The notes: generated from the sequence alone by a model not told the origin. A DNA stretch of 7,002 nucleotides from Sediminibacterium sp. (GCA_017987615.1 JAGNTI010000070.1:1-7002); one strand, 5' to 3'. Positions 1-6,688 are shown, counted from the stretch's first letter. Program-made: numbers and translations.

Positions 1-722
1 ATTAAACCTACGGCGCCAATGCCAAATATTTTACCCAGCATTAATTCAAATGGTTTAACGCTGCTTACAATTACTTCGGCTATACGACTTACTTTTTCTT
101 CCATCACGCCACGCATAACCATGGTACCGTAGACAAATAAAATGATGTAGATTAAGAAGCCAGCAATCATACCCACGGCGTAGCTAATGCCCACTTTTGT
201 TTCATTGTCTTTTTTACCATCATTGGTGGTAAAGCTAATTGCATTGTTTTCAAGCCTTGCGCTGTCTAGTTGTCCTTTTGAAATATTAAGCGCTAGTAAT
301 TTCTTTTCTTCTAGGGCGTTACTAATTCTGTTTTCAATTTTTTCTCTGGTCATTAAACCAAGTGCCTTGCTAGATCTAAAAGCGATTTGAGGTTCGCCGC
401 TTTGTAAATTGTATCCATTTGGAATAAATAAGTAAGCGTCGTATTCTTGATTGTTTAATTTTTTATTGAGAGCAGCGGTATCTGCATCTATAAAACTAAA
501 AATAACTTCTGTGCTTTTTTTGTCATCAATTTTTCCGTTAAATAATTTTGACTGGTCGCTAACAGCTACCTTAAAATTATCGGTTGTTTTAACCTGGAAA
601 TAAATCATGAGGGCGTAGAAGCCAAAAATCAAAATAGGAAGTCCAATGGTACTTAAAAGAAAGGTTTTCTTTTGAACCCTTGTTTTAAATTCTCTGCTCG
701 CAACTAAATATATCTTATTCAT
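1..722 (-). CDS. ABC-2 type permease, NatB-like (C-terminal part outside window)
   Basis: This is the membrane subunit of an ABC exporter. It starts at an ATG at 722-720 and stays open for 240 codons to the window edge, so only the N-terminal part is present. Residues 1-20 are a short basic cytoplasmic segment (MNKIYLVASREFKTRV). A first membrane helix spans about 21-42, a long hydrophilic extracytoplasmic domain about 43-180, and a second helix about 181-200. The second helix leads into a motif at 203-231 with GVMEEKVSRIAEVI followed by KPFELMLGK, which is characteristic of NatB/YhaP-type permeases (COG1668, ABC2_membrane_3). It lies 11 bp downstream of the ATPase gene on the same strand, so the two are very likely one operon. 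NatB relatives are implicated in sodium or drug efflux, but the substrate here cannot be read from the sequence. The start region has no Shine-Dalgarno sequence. Confidence 0.9.
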   Translation of the reverse strand, partial: MNKIYLVASREFKTRVQKKTFLLSTIGLPILIFGFYALMIYFQVKTTDNFKVAVSDQSKLFNGKIDDKKSTEVIFSFIDADTAALNKKLNNQEYDAYLFIPNGYNLQSGEPQIAFRSSKALGLMTREKIENRISNALEEKKLLALNISKGQLDSARLENNAISFTTNDGKKDNETKVGISYAVGMIAGFLIYIILFVYGTMVMRGVMEEKVSRIAEVIVSSVKPFELMLGKIFGIGAVGL

Positions 723-733
723 GGGTGTGTAAA

Positions 734-1666
734 TTAATTGTTTTGAAAAGCTCTGGTAGTGGCTTTGCTGCCTTCTACTAAATGTATAAATATGTCATTG
801 AGAGAAGGTAAGATTTCATTAAAGCGTTCAATTAAAACGTCTTGCTGTAATAAATAATTAAGCACGTGGTTGCTTGTGTATCCTTCGTTAATTTTTACAA
901 TGAGCTGTTGCTTTTCTTGGTGTTCAATGGTAAAAATAGGGCTAACAAGTTCTGTTGGTTGTCCCTTAAACTGCACGTTAAATTTATTTTCTTTAAATTG
1001 TTGTTTAACGTCTGTTACTGTGCCGTCTAGTATTTTCTTACCTAGGTTCATGAGTATGATATGATCGCAAATTTCTTCTACTTGTTCCATACGGTGGGTC
1101 GAAAATATAATGGTGCTGCCTCTTTGTGCCAGCCCATAAATTTCGTCCTTAATTAAATTCGCATTTAATGGATCTAGTCCACTAAATGGTTCGTCAAGTA
1201 TAATGAGTTTAGGTTCGTGCAATACGGTGGTAACAAATTGTAGTTTCTGACTCATCCCTTTACTTAGGTCTTCAACTTTTTTATTCCACCAGCTCTCCAT
1301 TTCAAATTTCTTGAACCAGTATTTTATTTTCTCTAAAGATTCTGATTTGCTGAGCCCTTTTAATTGAGCTAGGTACATCGCTTGCTCTCCAATTTTCATT
1401 TTCTTGTAGAGGCCCCTTTCTTCGGGCATGTAACCAATATGCACAAAATCGTTTTGTGGGTCAAAGGGTTTGCCATCAAATAGTAAATCACCGCTATCGG
1501 GGTAAAAAATACCCGTTATCATACGGAGTAAGGTTGTTTTACCGGCTCCATTAGGGCCAAGTAAGCCAAAAATGCTTCCTTGCTTGATAGAAAAACTTAC
1601 GTCATCCACCGCTTTTTGTGTGGCGTAGTGTTTTTGAAGGTTCTTTAACTCTAAAATATTATGCAT
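734..1666 (-). CDS. ABC transporter ATP-binding protein (NatA-like, COG4152 type)
   Basis: This 310-residue cytoplasmic ATPase should energise the permease encoded 11 bp downstream. Visible motifs in order are: Walker A GPNGAGKT at 37-44, the Q-loop region YMPEERGLY at 79-87, the ABC signature LSKGM at 134-138, Walker B with D-loop LIILDEPFSGLDP at 154-166, and the switch histidine in STHRME at 189-194. In the Q-loop a glutamate stands where most ABC ATPases have glutamine; the PEERGLY form is usual for this NatA/COG4152 group. Residues from about 225 to 310 form the extra C-terminal domain of the family (DUF4162-like). All catalytic motifs are intact and the length is normal. The ATG at 1666-1664 fits the start of the ABC domain, with the first beta strand beginning at residue 4. 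Pairing with a NatB-type permease suggests an exporter; the substrate is unknown. Confidence 0.94.
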   Translation of the reverse strand: MHNILELKNLQKHYATQKAVDDVSFSIKQGSIFGLLGPNGAGKTTLLRMITGIFYPDSGDLLFDGKPFDPQNDFVHIGYMPEERGLYKKMKIGEQAMYLAQLKGLSKSESLEKIKYWFKKFEMESWWNKKVEDLSKGMSQKLQFVTTVLHEPKLIILDEPFSGLDPLNANLIKDEIYGLAQRGSTIIFSTHRMEQVEEICDHIILMNLGKKILDGTVTDVKQQFKENKFNVQFKGQPTELVSPIFTIEHQEKQQLIVKINEGYTSNHVLNYLLQQDVLIERFNEILPSLNDIFIHLVEGSKATTRAFQNN

Positions 1667-1700
1667 AGGGGTTAAACTTTGAATATTAAAATTATGAATT

Positions 1701-1720
1701 ATAAGGGCAAGCGCCTTTAT
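1701..1720. repeat. short hairpin in the ATPase/phospholipase divergent spacer
   Basis: ATAAGGGC and GCCTTTAT form an 8-bp stem (one G-T pair) with an AAGC loop, followed on the plus strand by a T-rich run. It resembles a small terminator, but no plus-strand gene ends upstream of it. On the minus strand it would sit in the 5' leader of the ATPase gene. Its role is unknown and it may be fortuitous. Confidence 0.3.
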
Positions 1721-1743
1721 TTTTTAGGTAAGGTATTTTTTAA

Positions 1744-1759
1744 TGACAAGCGGTTGTCA
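1744..1759. repeat. 16-bp palindrome, possible operator
   Basis: TGACAA and TTGTCA are perfect 6-bp inverted arms around a GCGG centre. The palindrome lies upstream of the candidate -7 box of the plus-strand phospholipase gene, about where its -33 element should be. It also overlaps a TTGACA on the minus strand facing the ABC operon. Size and position suit a dimeric regulator, but the function is inferred from placement only. Confidence 0.35.
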
Positions 1760-1766
1760 AAAATCT

Positions 1767-1774
1767 TACTTTCG
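1767..1774 (+). promoter_or_regulatory. candidate -7 promoter box of the zinc phospholipase gene
   Basis: TACTTTCG matches the Bacteroidota -7 consensus TAnnTTTG except for one T-to-C change. It lies 22 bp before the ATG at 1797, which would give a short leader of roughly 15-20 nt. No good -33 TTTG is seen at the usual 19-21 bp distance; the TGACAA palindrome occupies that place. The call is therefore tentative. Confidence 0.4.
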
Positions 1775-1796
1775 TAGGCGTAAATACACCTGAATT

Positions 1797-2774
1797 ATGA
1801 AATTAACGCGCAGTCTTATTGTATCAGCAGTTCTAGTTGGCATTTTAATTATTGGTAGCAGTTGGGGTTTTTTAGTACATAAAACCATTCATCAGTTAGC
1901 GGTCTATGAGTTGCCAGCGCCACTACAATCCTTTTTTTATACCCATATCGACAAGGTAGTAGCTGACGCGGTAAGACCCGATCAGCGTAGAAATTCAGAT
2001 CCTACAGAAGCTACCAAGCACTTTATTGATTTAGAAATGTTTGGCCCTGACGCTGTAAATAAAATGCCAGAAGAGTGGAGTAAAGCGGTTGCTATATTTA
2101 CCAAAGATTCACTTATAAAATATGGTTATGTGCCGTATCATATTATTTACATGCAGTCTAAATTAACGGAGGCCTTTAAACAAAAAAACAAAGACAGTAT
2201 TTTATTTTACGCTGCCGATTTAGGACACTACATTGGAGATGCGCACGTGCCACTTCATACCACGGTAAATTATGATGGTCAATTAACGGGACAAAAGGGT
2301 ATGCATAATTTATGGGAATCTACAGTGCCTGATATTCAAATGGCTCAGTACAATTTATACACGAACCATAAAGCCACTTATTTAACTTCTCCGCAAACTG
2401 CTATTTGGGTTGCCGTACGTAAAGGTTTTGGTATGATTGATCATATGCTTGAAACAGAACGTACTGTTTCTAAAAACTTTACGGAAGCGGATAAGTTTGA
2501 AATGAAAATGTGGTACGGAAAAGAAACAAAAGCTTACACACTTGCATTTGCAAAAGCATACGGTATAGCATTAAAAAATACAGTGAATGAAAGACTTATT
2601 GAGTCTGCTAATTTAATTGCTGATTTTTGGTACACAGCTTGGGTAGATGCGGGCAAACCGGATTTGTCTTCTTTTGAAAACACTTCTTTATCGCAAGACT
2701 TACAAAGAGAACTTGGGGCCTATCAGCAAAATACGCTGGTTAAAGATGGCTTTTTACGTGCTTTAAAAAGATAG
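1797..2774 (+). CDS. secreted zinc-dependent phospholipase C / S1-P1 nuclease-fold protein
   Basis: This 325-residue protein looks exported and zinc-dependent. Residues 1-22 form a Sec signal peptide: basic MKLTR, a hydrophobic core, then GSS. Cleavage before W23 would give a mature N-terminus starting with Trp, which is a zinc ligand in both bacterial phospholipase C and P1 nuclease. Other likely ligands are H28 or H32, D62 (in RPDQRR), H75 (in TKHFIDLE), H144, D148, H154, H170 and E174. The run HxxxD-x5-H, then HxxxE, matches the trinuclear-zinc site of Bacillus cereus phospholipase C, where the last ligand is Glu. In Bacteroidota such proteins are usually annotated as the zinc-dependent phospholipase C family. 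Whether the real substrate is phospholipid, nucleic acid or something else is not decidable here. There is no lipobox cysteine. The last 35 bp overlap the opposing oxidoreductase gene. Confidence 0.85.
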   Translation: MKLTRSLIVSAVLVGILIIGSSWGFLVHKTIHQLAVYELPAPLQSFFYTHIDKVVADAVRPDQRRNSDPTEATKHFIDLEMFGPDAVNKMPEEWSKAVAIFTKDSLIKYGYVPYHIIYMQSKLTEAFKQKNKDSILFYAADLGHYIGDAHVPLHTTVNYDGQLTGQKGMHNLWESTVPDIQMAQYNLYTNHKATYLTSPQTAIWVAVRKGFGMIDHMLETERTVSKNFTEADKFEMKMWYGKETKAYTLAFAKAYGIALKNTVNERLIESANLIADFWYTAWVDAGKPDLSSFENTSLSQDLQRELGAYQQNTLVKDGFLRALKR

Positions 2775-4377
2775 CGTCAATAACGCGTTCGCCATCCATG
2801 GCAGCGCTTACAATACCGCCAGCATACCCTGCGCCTTCACCGCAAGGATATAAGTTGCTAATGTCTGGATGGGTTAGTGTGTCAGCGTCTCTAGGGATTC
2901 TTACTGGAGAAGATGTTCGGCTTTCTGTGGCTACTACCTGCGCTTCATTGGTATAATACCCTTTCATCTTTTTGCCAAAAACTACAAACGCGTCTTGTAA
3001 ATTTTTTCGAATAAAATTGGGCAAAACGTTTTCTAAATTATGCGCGGTTAGTCCGGGTAGGTAACTACAACTAGCAAGTGTAGTAGATGTTTTATTGGTG
3101 CTAAAATCTACCATTCGGTTGGCGGGCGCTACAAATTTTCCACCTCCTGCATCAAAAGATTTTTTCTCTACCATGGCCTGAAAATAAAGCAGTAATAGTG
3201 GGTCGTTTTCCAGCGCGTTTATTTGTGCCATTGGAAACATGGATTCCAATAATTTTTTATGACTCGCTTCTTTAAAATAATCGAGTGCATCTTGTTTTTG
3301 TACTTCAACCACCATGCCACTATTGGCATAAGGATTATTTCTTTTGCTTGGGCTCCAACCGTTTACCACCAACTGACCTGCACTGGTAGCTGCTGGTGCA
3401 ATAATGCCACCTGGGCACATGCAAAAACTAAATACGCCTTTGCCATGCACTTGCTCTACAAGTCCATAAGAGGCGGGAGGTAAATGCTCGTCTCTTAAAA
3501 TGCAGTGGTATTGAACCCGGTCTATAATTTCTTGTGGATGTTCTATTCTTACACCTAGCGCAAAAGGCTTGGCTTCGATGGTTATTTTTTTGCGGCTTAA
3601 GAGTTCAAAAATATCATTTGCAGAATGGCCCGTAGCCAGCACTACAGCGTCTCCTGTAATGGTATTGCCATTTTGTGTTTGCACCGATTTGATAACTCCA
3701 TTTTCTACATTAAAGTCCACCATTTTTTGCTCAAATTCTATAATGCCACCTGCATCCAAAATTTGGGTACGCATGGCCTGAATGATTTGAGGAAGCTTGT
3801 TGGTGCCTATATGCGGATGCGCGTTGTAGAGGATTTGTTCTTCGGCGCCATGTTGTACGAGTAATTGAAGAATGCGGTTGATGTCGCCACGCTTGTTACT
3901 TCTAGTATATAATTTACCATCAGAATAAGTGCCTGCGCCGCCTTCTCCAAAACAATAGTTACTTTCTGGATTGACAACCCCTTCTTTATTAAGAGCGGCT
4001 AAATCCCGTCGACGCGCTCTAACTTCTTTGCCTCTCTCTATAATATGAGGCTTAATGCCTAGTTCTAGGCATTTTAAGGCTGCAAATAGCCCCGCTGGAC
4101 CCGCACCTACTATAATGACCTTGTTTTTGGCATTTGTAACGTCTATGAAGCTAATAGGGGCAAGGGTTCTGGGCGTAAACGGCTCATCAATAAATGCATG
4201 TAAAGTAAGGTTAATCCATACTTGTTTACTGCTTCTAGCGTCTATCGATTTTTTAATAATATGAAAGCCTGTAACGGACGCAATGCTATGCCCGCCTGCA
4301 TTTGCTACAAACTGCTTTAAAATTGCAGGATCTGCAGCCTCTGAAGGCGTAACTTGTAATTGTACTTGCTTTTGCAT
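2740..4377 (-). CDS. FAD-dependent oxidoreductase (COG2509 family)
   Basis: This 545-residue cytoplasmic flavoprotein belongs to a widely distributed but biochemically poorly defined dehydrogenase family. Residues 1-80 form the N-terminal extension typical of the family. The FAD dinucleotide-binding motif is at 87-96 (VIIVGAGPAG), followed by HIIERG at 111-116. Further family signatures are FGEGGAGTYSDGKL (143-156), VVLATGHSA (245-253), FSFCMCPGG (317-325, two cysteines), ESRTSSPVRIPRD (485-497) and the C-terminal FAD-contacting LYPCGEGAGYAGG (509-521). The chain is complete, with no broken motif. The start ATG (4377-4375) shares one base with the TAA stop of the DUF3127 gene (TAATG), which suggests translational coupling. 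The 3' end runs 35 bp into the convergent phospholipase gene; only a non-conserved tail (about KHVKSHL) is affected. The substrate is unknown. Confidence 0.9.
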   Translation of the reverse strand: MQKQVQLQVTPSEAADPAILKQFVANAGGHSIASVTGFHIIKKSIDARSSKQVWINLTLHAFIDEPFTPRTLAPISFIDVTNAKNKVIIVGAGPAGLFAALKCLELGIKPHIIERGKEVRARRRDLAALNKEGVVNPESNYCFGEGGAGTYSDGKLYTRSNKRGDINRILQLLVQHGAEEQILYNAHPHIGTNKLPQIIQAMRTQILDAGGIIEFEQKMVDFNVENGVIKSVQTQNGNTITGDAVVLATGHSANDIFELLSRKKITIEAKPFALGVRIEHPQEIIDRVQYHCILRDEHLPPASYGLVEQVHGKGVFSFCMCPGGIIAPAATSAGQLVVNGWSPSKRNNPYANSGMVVEVQKQDALDYFKEASHKKLLESMFPMAQINALENDPLLLLYFQAMVEKKSFDAGGGKFVAPANRMVDFSTNKTSTTLASCSYLPGLTAHNLENVLPNFIRKNLQDAFVVFGKKMKGYYTNEAQVVATESRTSSPVRIPRDADTLTHPDISNLYPCGEGAGYAGGIVSAAMDGERVIDAIFLKHVKSHL

Positions 4378-4748
4378 TAGAAAGGAAGGTCGTCTACCGC
4401 GTCTTGAGCAGGTGGCATATCAAAATATTCGTTGGCATTAGCGTTGTCTTGGCCTAATTTGACCCCTTCCATGCGCCATGCGTCCAAATTTGTAATAAAA
4501 TTTTCTTTACCCTCTTTTACCCACTTGGTTCCCTTGATATTGAACTGAACACGTACGTCGTCCCCTAGGTTGTACTTGTCGGGCATGGCCGTCTTGTCCT
4601 GAACACATTGAAATTTTATGTAATTAGTAATGCTGCGACCTCCAATGTCTTCGGTCTTTTCAATTACAAATTCCCTGGTTTTAAAGGTCTCTGTACGCTG
4701 AACAATGTCAAATTTTGCAACCAATTTTCCTGTAATCTCGTAAGACAT
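4377..4748 (-). CDS. DUF3127 family protein with SSB-like acidic C-terminal tail
   Basis: This small 123-residue protein is recognised as DUF3127, a family common in Bacteroidota and their phages. The core has the family pattern: TGKLV near the N-terminus, FKTREFV (22-28), YIKFQ (43-47), DKYNLGDDVRVQFNIKGTKW (57-76) and LDAWRME (88-94). The alternating beta-strand pattern suggests an OB-like barrel, which is inference. A flexible Asn-rich linker leads to DAVDDLPF at the very end, closely resembling the acidic tip of single-strand DNA-binding proteins that recruits repair and replication partners. A start 66 bp further upstream is open in frame, but it lies upstream of the predicted promoter -7 box, and the extra residues (MFGFYLFLSPKNLLL...) do not fit the family. 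I therefore chose the ATG at 4748. The gene is divergent from dnaA and coupled to the downstream oxidoreductase. Its molecular function is not established. Confidence 0.88.
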   Translation of the reverse strand: MSYEITGKLVAKFDIVQRTETFKTREFVIEKTEDIGGRSITNYIKFQCVQDKTAMPDKYNLGDDVRVQFNIKGTKWVKEGKENFITNLDAWRMEGVKLGQDNANANEYFDMPPAQDAVDDLPF

Positions 4749-4769
4749 AGTGGTATATTTTTTAGGATT

Positions 4770-4800
4770 CAAAAGTAGGTTTTTAGGGCTTAAAAACAGA
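4770..4800 (-). promoter_or_regulatory. promoter of the DUF3127-oxidoreductase operon
   Basis: On the minus strand, TACTTTTG (4777-4770) is a perfect match to the Bacteroidota -7 box TAnnTTTG. TCTG (4800-4797), one mismatch from TTTG, sits exactly 19 bp upstream as a -33 element. Transcription would start near 4763, leaving a leader of about 15 nt before the ATG at 4748. This placement rules out the longer in-frame start at 4814. Confidence 0.65.
4779..4797. repeat. inverted repeat inside the DUF3127 promoter spacer
   Basis: GTTTTTA and TAAAAAC are perfect 7-bp arms separated by 5 bp, extended by a possible G-T pair. They fill the spacer between the -33 and -7 elements of the DUF3127 promoter. 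The location suits a repressor site, but AT-rich arms of this size can arise by chance. Confidence 0.35.
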
Positions 4801-4851
4801 TAAAATCCAAACACTGGTTCGTAATGGGGAAAATAACGAAATAAAAAATTT

Positions 4852-4936
4852 TTTTTTCAACATAAAGTATACATATTCGCAGTCCCGTAACACTTTTTGA
4901 AAGCTGTCAAATTCGTTAGAATTATTGTTGAAAAAA
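4852..4936. repeat. 11-bp inverted repeat in the dnaA upstream region
   Basis: TTTTTTCAACA (4852-4862) recurs as its exact reverse complement TGTTGAAAAAA (4926-4936), with 63 bp between. The TTTTCAACA within each arm matches the DnaA-box consensus TTATCCACA at 7 of 9 positions, so these could be weak DnaA sites serving dnaA autoregulation. The spacer between the divergent DUF3127 and dnaA genes (4749-4995) is AT-rich. I see no canonical DnaA box and no clear TAnnTTTG promoter for dnaA in it. Confidence 0.4.
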
Positions 4937-4995
4937 GGATATATTGAGGACCTGAAAAGAATACGTTAACCTAATTATAAATTGTTCGTTTTTGT

Positions 4996-6429
4996 ATGGC
5001 TAAAAGTGCTGAATTAGTTTGGAGCAATTGTCTAAAGATCATTAAGGATATTGTCGAGTGGCAACATTTTAAAACATGGTTCGAACCTATTAACCCAGTG
5101 GAGTTAAAAGGTAACGTATTGTTAATCCAAGTTCCAAGTCAATTCTTCTTCGAGTACCTCGAAGAACATTACGTTAATTTATTAGCCAAAACATTAAAGC
5201 GTGAGTTAGGTAAAGAGGCGAGATTAGAATATAGAATTATGGTGGATAGCGGAAACAGCAACAGCCGTAGCGGCTCGATGGATGTTCCTGCTAGCAACAT
5301 GAAAACATACAACAATAACGAAATGAATTTCCCGCTGGTGATTGATAATCCAGTTAAAAATCCATTTGTTATTCCAGGTCTTAAAAAAATGCAAATTGAT
5401 CCACAGCTCAACCAGCTGTATACTTTCGAATCTTTTATAGAGGGTGATTGTAACAGAGTGGCACGCAGAGCGGGTAAAACAGTTGCAGAAAAACCAGGGG
5501 CCAATTCATTCAATCCACTTGTAATCTATGGTGGAGTAGGCCTTGGTAAAACACATTTAGCACAAGCTATTGGTAACGAAGTAAAGCGTACGCATCCTGG
5601 AAAAGTGGTGTTGTATGTGAGCAGTGAAAAGTTCATCAATCAGTTCCAAGACCATAGCCGCAACAATGCCATCAACGATTTTATTCACTTCTATCAACTG
5701 ATAGATGTGCTTATTATAGACGACGTTCAATTCTTTAGTCGTGCCGAAAAAAGCCAAGATGCATTTTTTGCCATCTTTAACCACCTTCACCAAAGCGGTA
5801 AGCAATTAGTGCTAACATCTGATAAGTCTCCTAAAGATTTAGACGGTATGCAAGAGCGCTTACTAAGCAGGTTTAGATGGGGTTTAAGTGCTGACTTACA
5901 AGTGCCAGACTACGAAACACGTATCGAAATCTTGGAAAAGAAGATGAAGAACGATGGTCTTGACATGCCTAAAGAAGTGGTGAAATATGTTGCTTACAAC
6001 ATTAACACCAACGTTCGTGAATTAGAAGGCGCACTTATTTCATTATTAGCACAATCTTCTTTGAATAAGAAAGAAATTGATGTTGAATTGGCTAAAAAAG
6101 TGCTTCGCAACTTTGTTAAAACGAGCAGTAAAGAAATCACCATCGACGCCATCCAAAAAATGGTTTGTGAGTATTTCGATGTTCCTTACGATAAGCTGTT
6201 ACAAAAGACACGTAAGCGTGAAATTGTACAAGCGCGTCAAATTACCATGTACCTAGCTAAAGCTTTCACCAAAAACTCACTTAAAACTATTGGAGAGCAC
6301 TTTGGTGGTCGTGACCATACCACGGTTATTCACTCTTGTCAAACAGTAAAAGACCTAATGGATACCGATTCTATCTTTAGAGAAAACGTTATGGAGCTAA
6401 CGCAAAAAGTTCAATTGGCTGCGATGTAA
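4996..6429 (+). CDS. dnaA: chromosomal replication initiator protein DnaA
   Basis: DnaA binds DnaA boxes at oriC, melts the origin and recruits the helicase; it also acts as a transcription factor. The 477-residue length is normal. Domain I (about 1-85; VWSNCLKIIKD, FKTWFEPI) mediates self-association and helicase contacts. Domain II is a Ser/Asn-rich linker (about 86-135). AAA+ domain III carries Walker A GGVGLGKTH (179-187), Walker B LIIDDVQFF (239-247), sensor 1 LTSDK (273-277), box VII LLSRFRWG with the arginine finger (289-296) and sensor 2 NVRELEGAL (339-347). Domain IV has the basic loop KTRKREIVQARQ (404-415) and the DnaA signature helix GGRDHTTVIHSC (437-448). All key residues are present. 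FESFIEGDCNRVAR (144-157) is the Bacteroidota flavour of the motif preceding Walker A. The ATG at 4996 starts at the conserved N-terminus; no Shine-Dalgarno sequence is visible. Confidence 0.98.
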   Translation: MAKSAELVWSNCLKIIKDIVEWQHFKTWFEPINPVELKGNVLLIQVPSQFFFEYLEEHYVNLLAKTLKRELGKEARLEYRIMVDSGNSNSRSGSMDVPASNMKTYNNNEMNFPLVIDNPVKNPFVIPGLKKMQIDPQLNQLYTFESFIEGDCNRVARRAGKTVAEKPGANSFNPLVIYGGVGLGKTHLAQAIGNEVKRTHPGKVVLYVSSEKFINQFQDHSRNNAINDFIHFYQLIDVLIIDDVQFFSRAEKSQDAFFAIFNHLHQSGKQLVLTSDKSPKDLDGMQERLLSRFRWGLSADLQVPDYETRIEILEKKMKNDGLDMPKEVVKYVAYNINTNVRELEGALISLLAQSSLNKKEIDVELAKKVLRNFVKTSSKEITIDAIQKMVCEYFDVPYDKLLQKTRKREIVQARQITMYLAKAFTKNSLKTIGEHFGGRDHTTVIHSCQTVKDLMDTDSIFRENVMELTQKVQLAAM

Positions 6430-6471
6430 GCCTTGATTATTAAGAGAATCGTACTTTTTATAAAATATTTT

Positions 6472-6514
6472 AATAAAACGCTTAAAACTCAATATTTTAA
6501 GCGTTTTATTTTTG
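6472..6514 (+). terminator. intrinsic terminator of dnaA
   Basis: A perfect 16-bp stem (AATAAAACGCTTAAAA, 6472-6487, against 6495-6510) with a 7-nt loop is followed by a T-run, 43 bp after the dnaA stop. The AT-rich stem could work in both directions, but no minus-strand gene approaches it here. The trailing T-tract merges with the -33 TTTG of the tRNA promoter. Confidence 0.85.
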
Positions 6515-6542
6515 GGAATTAAGACACATCACCTTATTTTTG
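6511..6542 (+). promoter_or_regulatory. promoter of the tRNA-Ser/tRNA-Pro unit
   Basis: TTTG (6511-6514), a 20-bp spacer and TATTTTTG (6535-6542) match both halves of the Bacteroidota housekeeping promoter exactly, with standard spacing. Transcription would begin near 6549, about 20 nt before the mature 5' end of tRNA-Ser. This is the clearest promoter in the window and supports assigning the DNA to this phylum. Confidence 0.75.
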
Positions 6543-6570
6543 CAACCCTCTCCAAAAAGGGAGTAAGGAC

Positions 6571-6659
6571 GGTGAGGTGGATGAGTGGCTGAAATCAGTA
6601 GTTTGCTAAACTGCCGTACGGGTTAAACTGTACCGCGGGTTCGAATCCCGCCCTCACCG
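6571..6659 (+). tRNA. tRNA-Ser (anticodon GCU)
   Basis: An 89-nt cloverleaf: acceptor GGTGAGG (6571-6577) pairs with CCTCACC (6652-6658), and G6659 is the discriminator. The anticodon stem 6598-6602/6610-6614 encloses TTGCTAA with anticodon GCT at 6605-6607, reading AGC and AGU. The long variable arm (about 6615-6634) containing paired GTAC blocks is diagnostic of a class II serine tRNA. The T arm is GCGGG-TTCGAAT-CCCGC (6635-6651). CCA is not encoded and must be added enzymatically. Confidence 0.97.
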
Positions 6660-6688
6660 CACTTTAAAAAAGCGGCAAACTACAAAAT

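Noticed and set aside
187..390. Plus-strand hydrophobic 67-residue reading frame at the left end
   Set aside because: It is antisense to the extracytoplasmic domain of the NatB-like permease; its Ser/Leu-rich composition is what antisense of a Lys/Glu-rich coding region gives.
1422..1428. Glutamate in place of the Q-loop glutamine in the ABC ATPase as a sign of inactivity
   Set aside because: The PEERGLY form is normal for the NatA/COG4152 group and all other catalytic motifs are intact.
3259..3864. Plus-strand reading frames of 70-79 residues inside the oxidoreductase gene
   Set aside because: They lie opposite an intact, motif-rich coding sequence and show no protein family features; they are antisense shadows.
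4749..4814. 22-residue N-terminal extension of the DUF3127 protein
   Set aside because: The upstream ATG lies upstream of a perfect -7 box for the same strand, and the added hydrophobic residues do not fit the family. Translation from 4748 is better supported.
4815..4995. Possible replication origin (oriC) next to dnaA
   Set aside because: There is an AT-rich stretch with a long A/T run and two DnaA-box-like 9-mers, but no canonical TTATCCACA cluster. In Bacteroidota the origin need not adjoin dnaA. A strand-skew plot of the whole genome would decide.
5169..5805. Minus-strand reading frames inside dnaA
   Set aside because: They lie antisense to the linker and AAA+ domain of an unmistakable DnaA and have no recognisable features.
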